Positions 1 to 11,469 of a stretch of DNA of 64,000 bases are shown here, one piece after another. Location: assembly GCA_001510575.1 (NCBI GenBank), contig LNGK01000016.1, positions 62,001 through 126,000 on the forward strand. The letters are read 5' to 3'. Under the pieces are notes generated by a model that was not told the DNA's origin, did not search any database, and worked only from the letters and a program-made list of their open reading frames with translations. The position numbers were made by a program, and so were the translations under genes. How positions within the stretch are numbered: the first letter of the stretch is position 1; every line of letters begins with the position of its first letter. This stretch comes from Knoxdaviesia capensis. Lineage: Eukaryota > Ascomycota > Sordariomycetes > Microascales > Gondwanamycetaceae.

Positions 1-3000
1 GTTGTGAACGGCATCTCGGATGATGCGCCAGCAGCTCTGGACGTACTCGAGATGGTCCCTCGGACGCTGTCGCTTGCTGATGTGGAAGTTCTTCCCCGGT
101 TCGCTGCAGCTGTGCAGACCGGCCGCTTGGTTTCTCTTCAGGGCGTCCAGGCAATTCAAAGCACCCTGATCATGGTGCAGTGGCCAACTTCTGCAGCCCT
201 GTGGCCGGCCATCGGCTCCCTATACGCCGGTCTTCCCAGCTCCTCAGCGGCCCTCAGCCGTGCCCAGCCAGTGTTCCCTCTAGCCAACTCACCCATGGTG
301 CCTCTAATCTCTCCGCGGGCAGAATGGCTCTCGCTGTGGTATGAGGTCCTGTCGACTGTCCGGCAACTTGAGGACGCCGTGGCTGTTCAGCGGGACTCGG
401 CATCTCCGGCGCGGATGTCGACTATGACGCGGTTCCAGCGGTCGATTCTGGCTGACCGTAGCGGTGTGGTGGTGCGCGACTCCACCGTCCGGGTTGCGCG
501 GTTTGTGGTTGATGGTGTTGCGTTTGTTTTGAAGGGTCTTTCTGAGTTTACCGACGGCTCTCTGGATTTTGTCAAGGTTCGTTCCTTATACCTTTCTTTG
601 CCCCTTTCTCTAATCTGACTTGTACTAACATTCTTTCACAGACCCAACGCTTCATCATCTTCCGACTATTCCAAGTGCTCTTCCGCACGCTGAACTTTGC
701 TACGCAGCCCACTTTTGACGAGGCGCGCTTCCAGGCCCACGTTTCGCAGGCTAAAGTGTTCCTTTCGTCAACCGCCGCCGTGTCCCCACTGGCATCGTGG
801 TTCCTGCAGCGCATTGCCGATGACTTTGCGCTGGCGTTTGATCTGACCACCGGCCAGCGCATGGAAGATCTCTGGCGCGGGCTGCGTCCAGCCCCCGTTG
901 GAAATGCCGAGGCTCTGGCGATTGTGATGAGCCTTGGCCGCCTTTCGGAGCGGTTTGATGCGATCAAGTGGAAGGCCAGGGCCAGTGTTGCCGATCTGAG
1001 TCGCGCGGCAAATACTTTGGCTCAGGCGTATGCAATTGTTACCAGCAGCGAGGACTCCGGTAGCCTGGAAGCAGCCAGCAGACTTGTGGCCGATCTGACA
1101 CAAGTCATCCAGTCTCTGGAACAGCGGATCTCGGCCGATTCTCCCGAGATTGCACCCTTTTTCAGAGACTCGTTTGAAGCTCTCCGCCAGGCTATTGTGG
1201 TCGAGGCAGCGGCAGCAGCGGCATACGATGGAGCTGACGCGCTGCGACTACGCCATATCGTCTCTCAGCGCGCACAGGACGTCATGGTGCTGTCAAACCT
1301 GCCGACCATCCAGCAGATGCGTCTTGAAGATACTACCGCAACAGCTTCAGCGCGCCTGCAGGTGGTCGAGTTCCTCTGTGCACCGGGTGAAGAAGCCGCC
1401 TTGGTCGGCGGCCGTCTGGTTCCGCAGTTCCTGACGCGGGCACGCAAAATCGGCGGTGTGGACTTGAACGCGCTTGGTCTGTTGGAGACCGAGTTGCGTG
1501 TTCTCGGCAAGTATCTTGCTGGCGAGACGCAAACTGTGACAGTTGACCCTGTCGAGAAGCTGAATGCCGTGCTGCGGGACCTCCTGATGCAGACGTTTGT
1601 GGTTCTTGGGGAAGTGGCTTCGAGTGATGAATTTTCACAGCTGTGTCTTAGTGTGTCGTCTACGATTGGAAAGGATCCCAGACTTGCAACCCCGGGGACT
1701 TGGATGCGCGAACTCCCCATCCAGTCCGACCATGTTGGTTCCGAGTACATCAAACACTACCTGGGAACCTCGATCTGTGCACTTGAGGCGGCATCCAAGC
1801 CAACGCCCGACCGCCAACAGTTCGCTGCCGTGGCGTGGGTGAATCTTGCCATTGGACTGATGAAGTTGTACGTCCCTGACAAGCCATTCGACCCGCACTT
1901 GCGTTCTGCATTGGAGCAGGAAAGCTTCGCCGAGCTGCACGCCCAGCTCAGCCAACGACTTTGCGCCACACTGGGCCTCGAAGCTGCGCTTACCGGCGGC
2001 ACAACCAGCGCGATGATCTCCGTTGCACAGGACGACCTCGCTCATCTCGGCACGGCCCCTGCGTCAGAGGTGCCGGTGTTCCGGCCGGCGCGGTCGGAGC
2101 TGGCTTACGTGCAGACGGAGTTCAACAACGTGCTCAAGTCGGTGCTGGCGGCGGATGTGGTGCAGAACTTCACTGCGTACGTTTCCGGAAGTGGTGACGA
2201 TGACAGCATGCCGCTTGCTCAGGTGCGGTCGAACCTGGCCCATGTGGTCGATCGTATTTCCGCGCGTTTTGAGGCGTACCAGGACATGTTGCGCCCTTTG
2301 ACCAACATGCTCCGGTGTCTCCAGCTAGGTCTGACCTTGGGTGAGCGTGACAACAACACGAACCCAGATACCGCTGTAGGGGCCTTCCTCGATGCCGTGC
2401 CCCTCCTTGGAGGCCCGGGCCGTGTGCTCACTCCATCCACGGGGCTTGTTCACCAGCGCCCACAGGAGTTCCTGGCCCTGGTAACGGCAATTTCCAGCGT
2501 TGAGGGCGGCGTGTCCGCTCTGGACCCGACGTTCCGAGCTGCGGTGTTCCAGTGCATCAACCGACTGTACGAGGAATGGAAACGCAACCTGGAGGCAGAC
2601 CGTGTCGAAGAGCAGGCCAAGCAGAGTCTCTATCATTTCAAGGGCAGCTACGAAGATGAAGTGGAGAAGGATGACGAGGAGTTCAACGAACTGTTCCCGG
2701 TGTTTGATGAGGATGGGGCTGTAGAGGCCGGCAAACTTGATGGCGTTGACGGACCTGTGCAGTTGAAGAAGAAGAAGTTCAACGCGCGGGAAATCTCCAT
2801 TCGCATGGCCGAGCAGCACCGCCAAATTCTCGTCACTCCTCCAGCAAGTGCCGATGCGTTCCGTGGTTTGTTCCGGACCACGGCCGCGCTTGCAGCCATG
2901 GACACCGCGTCCGGCCCGACTTTCGGACCTCGTCTCCTGCCAGTGGCGATCCTCGAGGCATTTGACAACAGCACTACTCTGAGCCTGACTGGCCCGTCTG

Positions 3001-6000
3001 TGTCGTCTACTGGCTCTAACTTCTACACTGACGCTAACATGTCGGAAGTGCGCGCGCTGGTGGCTCTGATTGACAAAATCAAGGCCCGCTTCGTGGAACT
3101 CCAGGCAATCGACGAAATCGCGCACATGCAGCCGCTGGTGGAAGTGGTTGTCCGGTGCGATCGTGTCCTTGAGCTCGGTCACCGTGACCCGCTGGCCAAG
3201 ATGCTTCCCCGGGTCGAGCAGCTGCATGCAGCTATGTACGAGTGGCAGTTCGGCGGATGGGCTCCGTCGGTGTACCTCGCCCTGGAGCTCTACACGGCAG
3301 TCACCAGCACGATCACGCGGTGGCGCGGTCTGGAGCTTGCGACTTGGGCAAAGCTGTTCGATATGGAGGTGCGCAAGTGTGAAGACGATGCCAACTCGTG
3401 GTGGTTCATCGCGTACCAGGCCGTCGTCGCCATCCCGGGAACCCTCGCCGAGCGCAACGACGAAACCGCGGTGGCCGAGTACGCCGTCAAGCTAGTCTCC
3501 GACCTCGAGATGTACTTCTCGACCGCGATCGTCGGGCAATTCCGCACGCGCCTGAACCTGCTACGCCAAATGCATCGCCACATCTCCATACTGACAGCGA
3601 CACAGTTCCCGGTGCTCGCTGTCATTGAGCACACGGTGGCAAACTTCATTGCCATGTACGCGCGCTACGAGCCGCAGATTGCCGAGGCGATCCGCGCCAA
3701 GCGCGCACCGATTGAGAAGCTGATGAAGATGGACGTCAAGCTGGCCAGCTGGAAGGACACCAATATTGCCGCGCTGCGCGAGAGCGCGCGCAAGTCGCAC
3801 ATGAAGCTGTTCAAACATGTGCGCAAGTTCCGCGGTGTGCTGGGACAGCCGGTCAAGCCAGTACTGGAGCGTGGTTTGGTAGATGACAAGACTCCCGCGG
3901 CGTCCCCGGCGCAGATCGCTCCCACTGTGCAGGTCGTCCAGACTGTGGTTCCCGGTTCGTTGCCGGACCCGTCTTTCGGCCTGGCTGAGTGGATTTCTGC
4001 TCACCGCCGCCTGGCCAACGCCGACAAAACGACCTCCCTCATGGTCCGAGCGGCGCAGATTCCCGCCGCAGCAATCTCCCCCAGCGAAATGACCCACGCG
4101 TTCGTCGCCAGCGTGCTCGAGACCGCTACCGAACTGCGCAAAGAAACGCCCGAGCTTCTGACGGATGAGAACAAGGACGCGGTCAAGCATCTCAAGGCAC
4201 GCAAGCGCAAGCTGTTCGCCGACACGCTCCGCGAGCTGCGCACCATGGGCTTCAAGAGCCACCTCGGCACCAGCCAGCTCGACAAGCAGGCGTCGATGGG
4301 GGCCGTGCTCTCGCGGGCGCTCCCGTTGCGGTCAGACTCCTCGCAGGACCTGGATGTCAACTTCCACCGGTTCATTGACCTGGTGCCCCGGGTCCGCGGG
4401 GCTGCGAACGATCATAACTCGGATTTGACGGGTGCGGAGGTGCATCGCTGCATTGGATTTGTTGAGGGTGTATTGCATGTCACGCTGGCGCAGCGAGCTG
4501 TTCTCTTCTCTGCAGGCGAGCAGATCGACGCGCTGGGATCCAGCTTGGAGGTGCTCAATAACCTGGCTGAGGCTGTCTCGGTCTCTCGGGGACTGGATCC
4601 CACAAAGCCTTCCGTCCAGGTCTCGACTGAGGCATCTGTCTTGGGCGACCACTTGAAGACCCTCCGCTGGCTTGTTGAAACCCTCCGTCTCGCTCTGCAG
4701 TTCGTGACGGTGTGCGGCAAGTTGGCCCAGACCGATGGCGAGCACGTGGCTGCCCAGCTGCGGCGCTGGCTGGACGCATTTGAAGCCAGCAGCCGTGATC
4801 TGGCGTCTGCCAAGCGTCTTCCGGCCTGTGTGGTGACTGCGGCGATGGCTGACGCCAACAAGCGAATCCAAGATGACGCTGTGCAGTTCTGCCGCGAGAT
4901 GAACGAGCTGACCGCTGAGCAGCCGGGACTTGAGTTTATCCTGTCCCAGCTACCGCGCTGGGCTGCACCACTTGTTGACCATGTGCCTAGTGACACCATT
5001 TGCGCTGCAACTAACCTCCTTGACTTCGCTGCCCAACTGTCGACCCTGTGTGACAAGGCCCTGGTTGCCGTTGAGGCGTTTAAGCGACTCACAACCGAGC
5101 TCCCCGACTCTGTCGAAGCGCAGGCGTGGTTCACTGGGTCTCAGAAGACACTCGGCGCCATGATGAGTGCACTTCGGCCGGTCGAGATCGAAGCCGGTCT
5201 ACAACAGCTTCTGCAGTCAGTCTCTGGCGTCATCCACTCCCAGGCTGACTTGTCGCAGATTCTCAGTCTCGGAGCCCCGATTCTACAGCAGTACACTTCG
5301 ATCTGCCGCTACGCATACGACCTTCTTCTCACCACCCACACGGCCACGTCGTTCCTCGGGTTCTCACTCACCCGCACTTTCTCGTCGCTGGCATCCCAAG
5401 GCTTCTGCACACCCCAAGAGAAGTCAGATGAAAAAGCCGACGGCGACGGAAAGGTTGAATCTGGAACCGGACTGGGCGACGGCGAAGGCGCCGAGAACAT
5501 CAGCAACGAAATCCAACCTGATGAAGACCTCTCGGAGCTGGCGCAGGAGCCGAACAAGGACAAGGAAGGCGAGATGGAGGACGATGGCAATGCAGTCGAC
5601 ATGGCTGGCGAAGAGCTTGACGGTGAGCTGGCCAGCGTGAAGGGAGACGACGAGGATGAAGACGATCAGAACAAGGATGATGATGACGGCGAGGATGAGG
5701 ACATCGATGATGAGGTCGGCGATGTGGATGACTTGGACCCGACAGCCGTGGATGAGAAAATGTGGGATGGCGAGAACGAGGACGAGGCGGAAAAGGACCA
5801 GCAGGGCGACAAGTCCAAGGGCCAGACCAAGAGTGACGAGCAGGTGGCCACCGAAACGCAAAACGGCGGCAAGCCGGAAGAGCAGCCCGAAGCTGCAGAC
5901 CAGGGCGAAGATGCCGTGGAGGATGAGCCAGAGGAGGTGAAAGCTCAGGACGAGGCCATCCAGCAGGACCAGCAGGTGCAAGACACCGAAGTGCTCGGGC

Positions 6001-8228
6001 TTCCGGACGACATGGAGCTGGATCTGGACGACGACGGCGACGATGAGGAGGATGATCCGCTGGATGACATGTCTGATTTGGAAGACGTGAAGGATGCGGA
6101 TGCGGCAGAGGCCGGTGAGCCCAGCAAAGAGGAGGAGGCCGAGGCTGAGGAGCCGAAGGGGGCCAAGGCGGAAGACATCCCGGGAGAGGGCGAGGATGAT
6201 TCCAAGGAGGCTGGCGAAGAGGGTGGTGATGAGGAGGAAGAGCCGCAGCCGGACGATGCCGACGCCGAGTTCAAGCTGGACGGCGAGCAGGAGGATGAGG
6301 AAAAGCCTGGTGATGAGGAGGACGAGGATCTGGACAAGGTCGGCAAAAACACCGACGACCCTGTGAAGAGCGGCGACGACGCAGCTATCTCAGCGTCCGA
6401 TGTCAAGACCGCCGGCCAGGATAACACGCAAGATCAAGCCGACGACGCCATGGATGTCGACGACACACTCGAGCCGTCCACCACGCAGCGCGAAGACGGC
6501 GCCACCGGCGCCGAGGCCGACAACCCCGAGTCCGGCGAGACGCGCAACAGCGGCACCAAGCCGCAGGACACGGCGGCCGACTCCGCCGAGCAAAAGACCG
6601 AGGCGGACGAGCAGCCGGTGGCCGGGGCTGACGCGCCGCCTGAAGACCCGTTCCGCAAGCTGGGCGATGCGCTAGAGAAGTGGCACCGCCAGCGGCGCGA
6701 GATCCGCGAGCCGGGGGCGGCGCCGCGCAAGGAGCCGGCTGATGGGCAGAACGATCCTGAGGCGGAGGAGGTGCAGCAGAAGGAGTTCCAGCACCTGCAG
6801 AACGACGATGACGCGGCGGATGCACAGGCGATTGGCGGCGCGAGTGAGGAGGAGGTGCGGCCTTTAGATGATGCGATGGCGATCGACGAGGAGGAAGACG
6901 CCAATGGCGGCGAGGATGAAGACGCCAGCGCGCAGCGGCGGGATCCCAAGGTCGCGCCGGAAGATGTGGACGAAGCCATGGACGAGGACAAGCCGGACGA
7001 CGAAGAGCCGCAAGACCGAGACCAGGCCGACAATGAAGATGCCGAGGAGAGCCGGACGGGCGTCAAGATGCGCCAGGGTGCGTTCGCCAACGAGCGCGAA
7101 GCCAGTCCGGAAGTGCGGGCGGCGGCGGCCGACAGCGAGACTGAAGAAGACGGCGGCAAAACCCCAGAAGCCGACGAGGCTGCGGAACAAGAAGCCAACG
7201 ACTCCGACGCCGATTCCGACTCTTCGTCCGTCGACGAAACCTCGCTCCAGCTCAGCACCACCCACCTCTCCGACAGCGCGGCCTTCGAAACCGCGCTCAC
7301 CCAGTGGACAACCTTCCAGAGCAAGACGGCGGCGCTCTCGCAGGCCCTCACCTCGCAGCTGCGCCTCATCCTCACGCCGTCGCAGGCCACCAAGCTCTCG
7401 GGTGCGTTCCGCACGGGCAAGCGGCTCAACATCAAACGCATCATCCCGTACATCGCCTCCTCGTACAAGCGCGACAAGATCTGGATGCGGCGGGCGGTGC
7501 CGACGCGCCGCGCGTACCAGATCCTGCTGGCGGTCGACGACAGCCGGAGCATGGGCGAGGGCGCTGCCGGCGCCATGGCGCTCGAGTCGCTGGTGATGGT
7601 GGCGCGCGCTCTGGCGATGCTGGACGCGGGCGACGTCGGGGTGCTCGGCTTCGGCGGCGACACGTTCGTCGCGCACGAGCTGGGCGGGGCGGGCGGCGCC
7701 GGTGCGGCGGCGCTCGCGGGGCCGGAGGCCGGTGCGCGCGTCCTGCAGCGGTTCACGTTCCAGCAGGACCGTACCGACGTGAAGCTGCTGGTGCGCCGCA
7801 CCATCGACATGTTCCGGGCGGCGCGGCAGAACCACTCGGGCAGCGGCAGCGGCGCGGCCGATCTGTGGCAGCTCGCGCTGGTGCTCTCGGACGGCATCAC
7901 GCCGTCGGCCGAGCACGAGCCGATCCGCCGCCTGCTGCGCGAAGCGCTCGAAGAGCGCATCATGGTGGTCTTCATCATCATGGACGAAGCCGCCGCCGCC
8001 GCCGCCTCGTCATCAGCCGCGGCCGGCCGGCCGGCCCAGTCGAGCAGCGTGCTCGACCTGCGCTTCTCGTCGTTCGTCAAGCAGCCCGACGGGTCCAGCC
8101 GCGTGGTCATGGGCCGCTACCTCGATACCTTCCCGTTCCAGTACTACCTGATTGTGCATGAGCTGGCCGAGCTGCCGGGCGCGCTGGCCGGGCTCTTGCG
8201 GACGTGGTTCGCGGAGGTGAATGCATAG
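1..8228 (+). CDS. MDN1: Midasin (dynein-like AAA ATPase of 60S ribosome biogenesis), C-terminal half
   Basis: Midasin (Rea1/Mdn1) is the very large AAA+ ATPase that strips assembly factors such as Rsa4 and Ytm1 from pre-60S particles. The reading frame is already open at base 1, so the AAA ring lies upstream of the window. Visible exons are 1-576 and 642-8228, joined by a 65-bp phase-0 intron (577-641; branch site TACTAAC, acceptor CACAG), giving about 2720 residues. In order these are the long helical linker/stalk, a D/E-rich low-complexity arm (about 5400-7250), and a C-terminal VWA/MIDAS domain. The MIDAS metal site is seen as VDDSRSMGEG (DxSxS, near 7530), followed by GFGGDTF and LSDGI. 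In the known family the MIDAS domain grips UBL domains of Rsa4 and Ytm1. The gene ends in WFAEVNA and converges on the next gene. Identity is secure; only the N-terminal half is missing. Confidence 0.95.
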
Positions 8229-8642
8229 AGTGTCCCGGCTGGCGGTGTCCACCCTTTTTACTTTTTGCGTTGTTTGTTTCTTACTTAGAGTAGGTTGTCT
8301 TGTATGTCTTGGGGTTCATTTCATGTATGGCGTTTTCTGTTTCTCTGTTTCGTTGTATTTCCGCTCTGTTCTTTTCTGTTCTTGTTTCCTGCTTTTTGTA
8401 CTGCATCAGCGGCATTTGCTTTCTCGGCTGGAGTTACGTGGAATCCAAAAGTTTGTGTTTTGTATAGAGATACACCAGTAATAACACCGTGTGTCAGTTC
8501 CAAATGCGTCCAAGTCCAGTTGAAGTCTATCTGTAAATATTGATTACCGTGTCTCTCTACTATTCTATGCCATTATTCCGCCAGCTGAAGATACAAACTC
8601 CTTTTTGAACCCTCGAGAAGCCTCTACAGCCACCTACAACAC
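8229..8642. other. Convergent intergenic region
   Basis: This is the 3'-to-3' gap between Midasin (+) and the NADH dehydrogenase (-). It is T-rich just after the Midasin stop, as expected for 3' untranslated and polyadenylation sequence. No ORF or repeat of note is seen. Confidence 0.6.
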
Positions 8643-10412
8643 CTAAAACCGCGTGACATCCCGCCCAAACAACCACGTCATGCACCAGTACACCAGCACC
8701 ATGATCTTGTTCCGCAAGCTCATGCTGTAGGTCAGATACGCCGTGCGCCAGAGCACCCACGCGGCCCGGCCCGACAGCGCATCGGCGTCGCTCTGGTGGA
8801 TGGCGCGCCAGCTGCCGAGGTAGGCCATGGTGCCCCAGTTGCGGAACTTGAACGGCGTGGAGGTCGGCGGCGACGCGGACGGGGACGACGCGGTGTCGGA
8901 GGCCGGCGAGGCTTTGGCAGCTTTGTTGAGCTGGTTGGCCAGGTACGTGGCTTCCTGGCTGGCGACTTGCGCCGTGCGCGGCAGGGCTTGGCGTTCGAGG
9001 ACCGCGCAGTCGCCGATGCCGTACACGTCGCGGAGGACCAGGCCCGCCGGGTCGGACTCGGCAGTGGCCAGCTTGACACGCATAAAGTCGTCGACCACGA
9101 GACCGCCCGTGTTGGCGTCCTTCCGGATGTGCAGCGCGCCGGTATCTCGCGGCACACCAGCGGCCACCCGCTCGCCGTCTTCAGACTCCGGAGCCTCTGT
9201 GCCGTGTTCGCGGAGGTACAAGTACGCCGGCTCATCACCAGGCGTATCCCGGCGAATCTCCGACGTCAGCATCTTCCGCAAAAACGGGTTCTGCGCGAGC
9301 CCGGTGCTCCACACCAGCACGCCGGCGCTCTCGATCTCCGTGGTCGCCGGGTGGCCGTTGACCTTGGACTCGACCGTCAGCTTCAGCACGCCGTCGGCCG
9401 CGGCGCCGGGATCTGCCGCGCGCTCGACATTGCAGATGCGGTGGGCCGTGCGCACCTCGATGCCCTGGCGCGCAAAGTGCTCCGAGGCGTACTTGGCCAG
9501 CGACCGGTCAAACATCGGCAGCATCGACTCCGCGACGTCGAACACCGTCACGCGCACCGCCGCGATGACTTCCGGCGAGTACAGTGCCGCCAGGTCGTCG
9601 TGCACCAGGTCGTGCAGCTCGGCCGCGAACTCGACGCCCGTCGGCCCGCCGCCCGCAATCGCAAAGTGCAGGAGCTGGCGCCGGCGGTCGTACGACGTGC
9701 TCGGCAGCGCCGCGCGCTCGAAGCACTCGAGAACGCGCATGCGGATGGCGCGCGCATCGGCCATGTCGCGGAGGAAGCGCGCGTGCGGCTGGACGCCCGG
9801 CGTGCCAAAGGTCTGCGGCGCGCAGCCCACGGCAATGACCAGCTTGTCGTAGGCCACGTCTAGCGTGCGCGGAGTAGGGGCGGTAGAAGTAAGTGTCGCA
9901 GCCGCAACAGCCTGTTGTCTAGGCCCAGTGGCCGCGCTGCCACTAGCAGGTCCACCGCTAGCCCCCGGCGCAGGGTCCAGCAGCGGCGTGTTCGCGGTCT
10001 TCGGGGCTACCTCCGGCACACGCACATGGATCAGTTTCGACTGCAGGTCAACGCCGTCGGCCCACCCCTGCACAAACGAGTCGACGAGCAGGCTGCGCAC
10101 AGGCTCGGTGGCGACTCGGAATTCCAGCGTGCCCACGGCGGTTGATGCCAGCAGCGGCGTGAACACAAAGTGCGACCGCGGCGAGATCACGATGCGCTCG
10201 TAGTGCTTGGGAGACAACCGCCGCGCAAAGGCGTAGCCGGCCCAGCCGGAGCCCAGAATCACCACCCGTTCTCGCCGAGGAAGCCCTGTGGATGCATGGC
10301 GCCGAGTGGAAGCGTCGTGGTGGTGGTGATATGAAGTAGTCGTAGCACACGAGCGCGGAAGGGTTCTTGAGAGGAAGTGTCGTCGAGGAATAAACAGATG
10401 TCTGGTCATCAT
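8643..10412 (-). CDS. Alternative (type II) NADH dehydrogenase, mitochondrial
   Basis: A single-exon protein of 589 residues. NDH-2 enzymes are rotenone-insensitive, non-proton-pumping flavoproteins that pass electrons from NADH to ubiquinone at the mitochondrial inner membrane. The first ~45 residues are rich in Arg, Ser, Thr and His with no acid before D33, which fits a mitochondrial presequence. The FAD-binding Rossmann motif LGSGWAG lies at residues 53-59, and the second dinucleotide site AGGGPTGVEFAAEL near residue 252. The C-terminus (FRNWGTMAYLGSW ... FGRDVTRF) is the family's membrane-anchoring end. Two ATGs occur in tandem (10412 and 10409). Whether it faces the matrix or the intermembrane space cannot be told from sequence. 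The insertion at residues 155-185 (Ala/Ser/Pro-rich) is longer than in most relatives and is probably a surface loop. Confidence 0.9.
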   Translation of the reverse strand: MMTRHLFIPRRHFLSRTLPRSCATTTSYHHHHDASTRRHASTGLPRRERVVILGSGWAGYAFARRLSPKHYERIVISPRSHFVFTPLLASTAVGTLEFRVATEPVRSLLVDSFVQGWADGVDLQSKLIHVRVPEVAPKTANTPLLDPAPGASGGPASGSAATGPRQQAVAAATLTSTAPTPRTLDVAYDKLVIAVGCAPQTFGTPGVQPHARFLRDMADARAIRMRVLECFERAALPSTSYDRRRQLLHFAIAGGGPTGVEFAAELHDLVHDDLAALYSPEVIAAVRVTVFDVAESMLPMFDRSLAKYASEHFARQGIEVRTAHRICNVERAADPGAAADGVLKLTVESKVNGHPATTEIESAGVLVWSTGLAQNPFLRKMLTSEIRRDTPGDEPAYLYLREHGTEAPESEDGERVAAGVPRDTGALHIRKDANTGGLVVDDFMRVKLATAESDPAGLVLRDVYGIGDCAVLERQALPRTAQVASQEATYLANQLNKAAKASPASDTASSPSASPPTSTPFKFRNWGTMAYLGSWRAIHQSDADALSGRAAWVLWRTAYLTYSMSLRNKIMVLVYWCMTWLFGRDVTRF

Positions 10413-10465
10413 GGGTCAGTCCGTCACTAGTATAGGACACTGAAGACAGGGAGAGAGTATATGGA

Positions 10466-10564
10466 CTAGCAAAAGCAGCGACAGGAATGGGAAAGATGAG
10501 AGGGTAAAGAGGAAAAGATAATAAACGCACGAGAACACACATAGATAAAAGAAATATCACTCAC
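10466..10564 (-). other. Probable 5'-UTR intron of the NADH dehydrogenase gene
   Basis: On the minus strand a consensus donor GTGAGT at 10564 and a pyrimidine-rich tract ending TTTTGCTAG at 10466 flank 99 bp just upstream of the ATG at 10412. A second GTGAGT donor lies at 10666, and the first donor directly abuts a pyrimidine-rich acceptor (TTGTTCAG|GTGAGT), so a longer 201-bp intron is an alternative. Inferred from splice signals only. Confidence 0.4.
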
Positions 10565-10666
10565 CTGAACAACCCCCACGGCCAGAAACGCCCGAGTCGA
10601 TGTATAGACACAAGATTCACAAGCACAAGCCCACCACAGAAAAAGAGGTCCGGGGAGTAGACTCAC

Positions 10667-11469
10667 CTTTGATAATTCCAAATGGAGTCAATCTAGGCCC
10701 CTGGCACGCAATCCTGCCTTCAAGCCTCAGTCCGGAAGATTGGTGACAGCCCCCCGTGAACCAATGATGGCGCTCCACTTGATGCTGCAGTGTTTAGTAA
10801 CCTGATCGGATGCAGCCAAGGTCTGACGTACCTGGATGTTCCATGTACAGGTACTTCTGCAGCTCAGCTCGCATCAGAGACAAATCCGGCACGCCGCCGG
10901 GTCCACACAGATACACAACACCGCATTCCAGTGATCAAGATCATCTACACACGGCCAGCCTCGTTTTCGAGCTTTGTGTCCGGTGCTACCCTCAGTGCGA
11001 AGAACGCACACAGCCAGCCACCCAAGACACGGTTTAATCACCGACAGACACACTCTGGCAAATCTCTCATCACAAGCCCATCGGCGAGAACTCGATCCGC
11101 AAATGTCCAGGCAGACCCGGAATGCTCGGGGTCCGAAAAAAAAAAAGAAATTATAAAGAGCAGGGAACCGGAAACCAAACAAAAGAATCAAACATCCCCT
11201 CATAGCCTTTTCAACCTAAAAGGAAGCGAGAACGGAACACGAAAAACCAAAGGTCCTGCAACTTCGGGTGATGTCGCTGCGGAACTTTCCGAAAACAGCG
11301 ACCGGGAACATGAATTTGAGTGGTGGGTGGCCACAATTTGTTTTGTTTTCTCGTAGCACATCGCCACCAAGCCCAGATTGGCTCCCAAACTTTGTGGGTC
11401 CCCTCCGCCTCCGGTCCCGGATTTGCGCCGGGTCACATGACGACACTGCTCCGGACCACCCGGGCCCGC
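10667..11469. other. Intergenic region without a recognised gene
   Basis: Upstream flank of the NADH dehydrogenase gene and downstream flank of the decayed NACHT gene. Short ORFs occur in several frames, but none shows a domain, a signal peptide or good start context. An A-rich stretch lies at 11138-11175. Confidence 0.5.

Noticed and set aside
6434..8110. 558-codon open frame antisense to Midasin
   Set aside because: It is the shadow of the acidic, codon-biased Midasin region; the product is Ser/Arg low complexity with no domain, and the sense frame is clearly coding.
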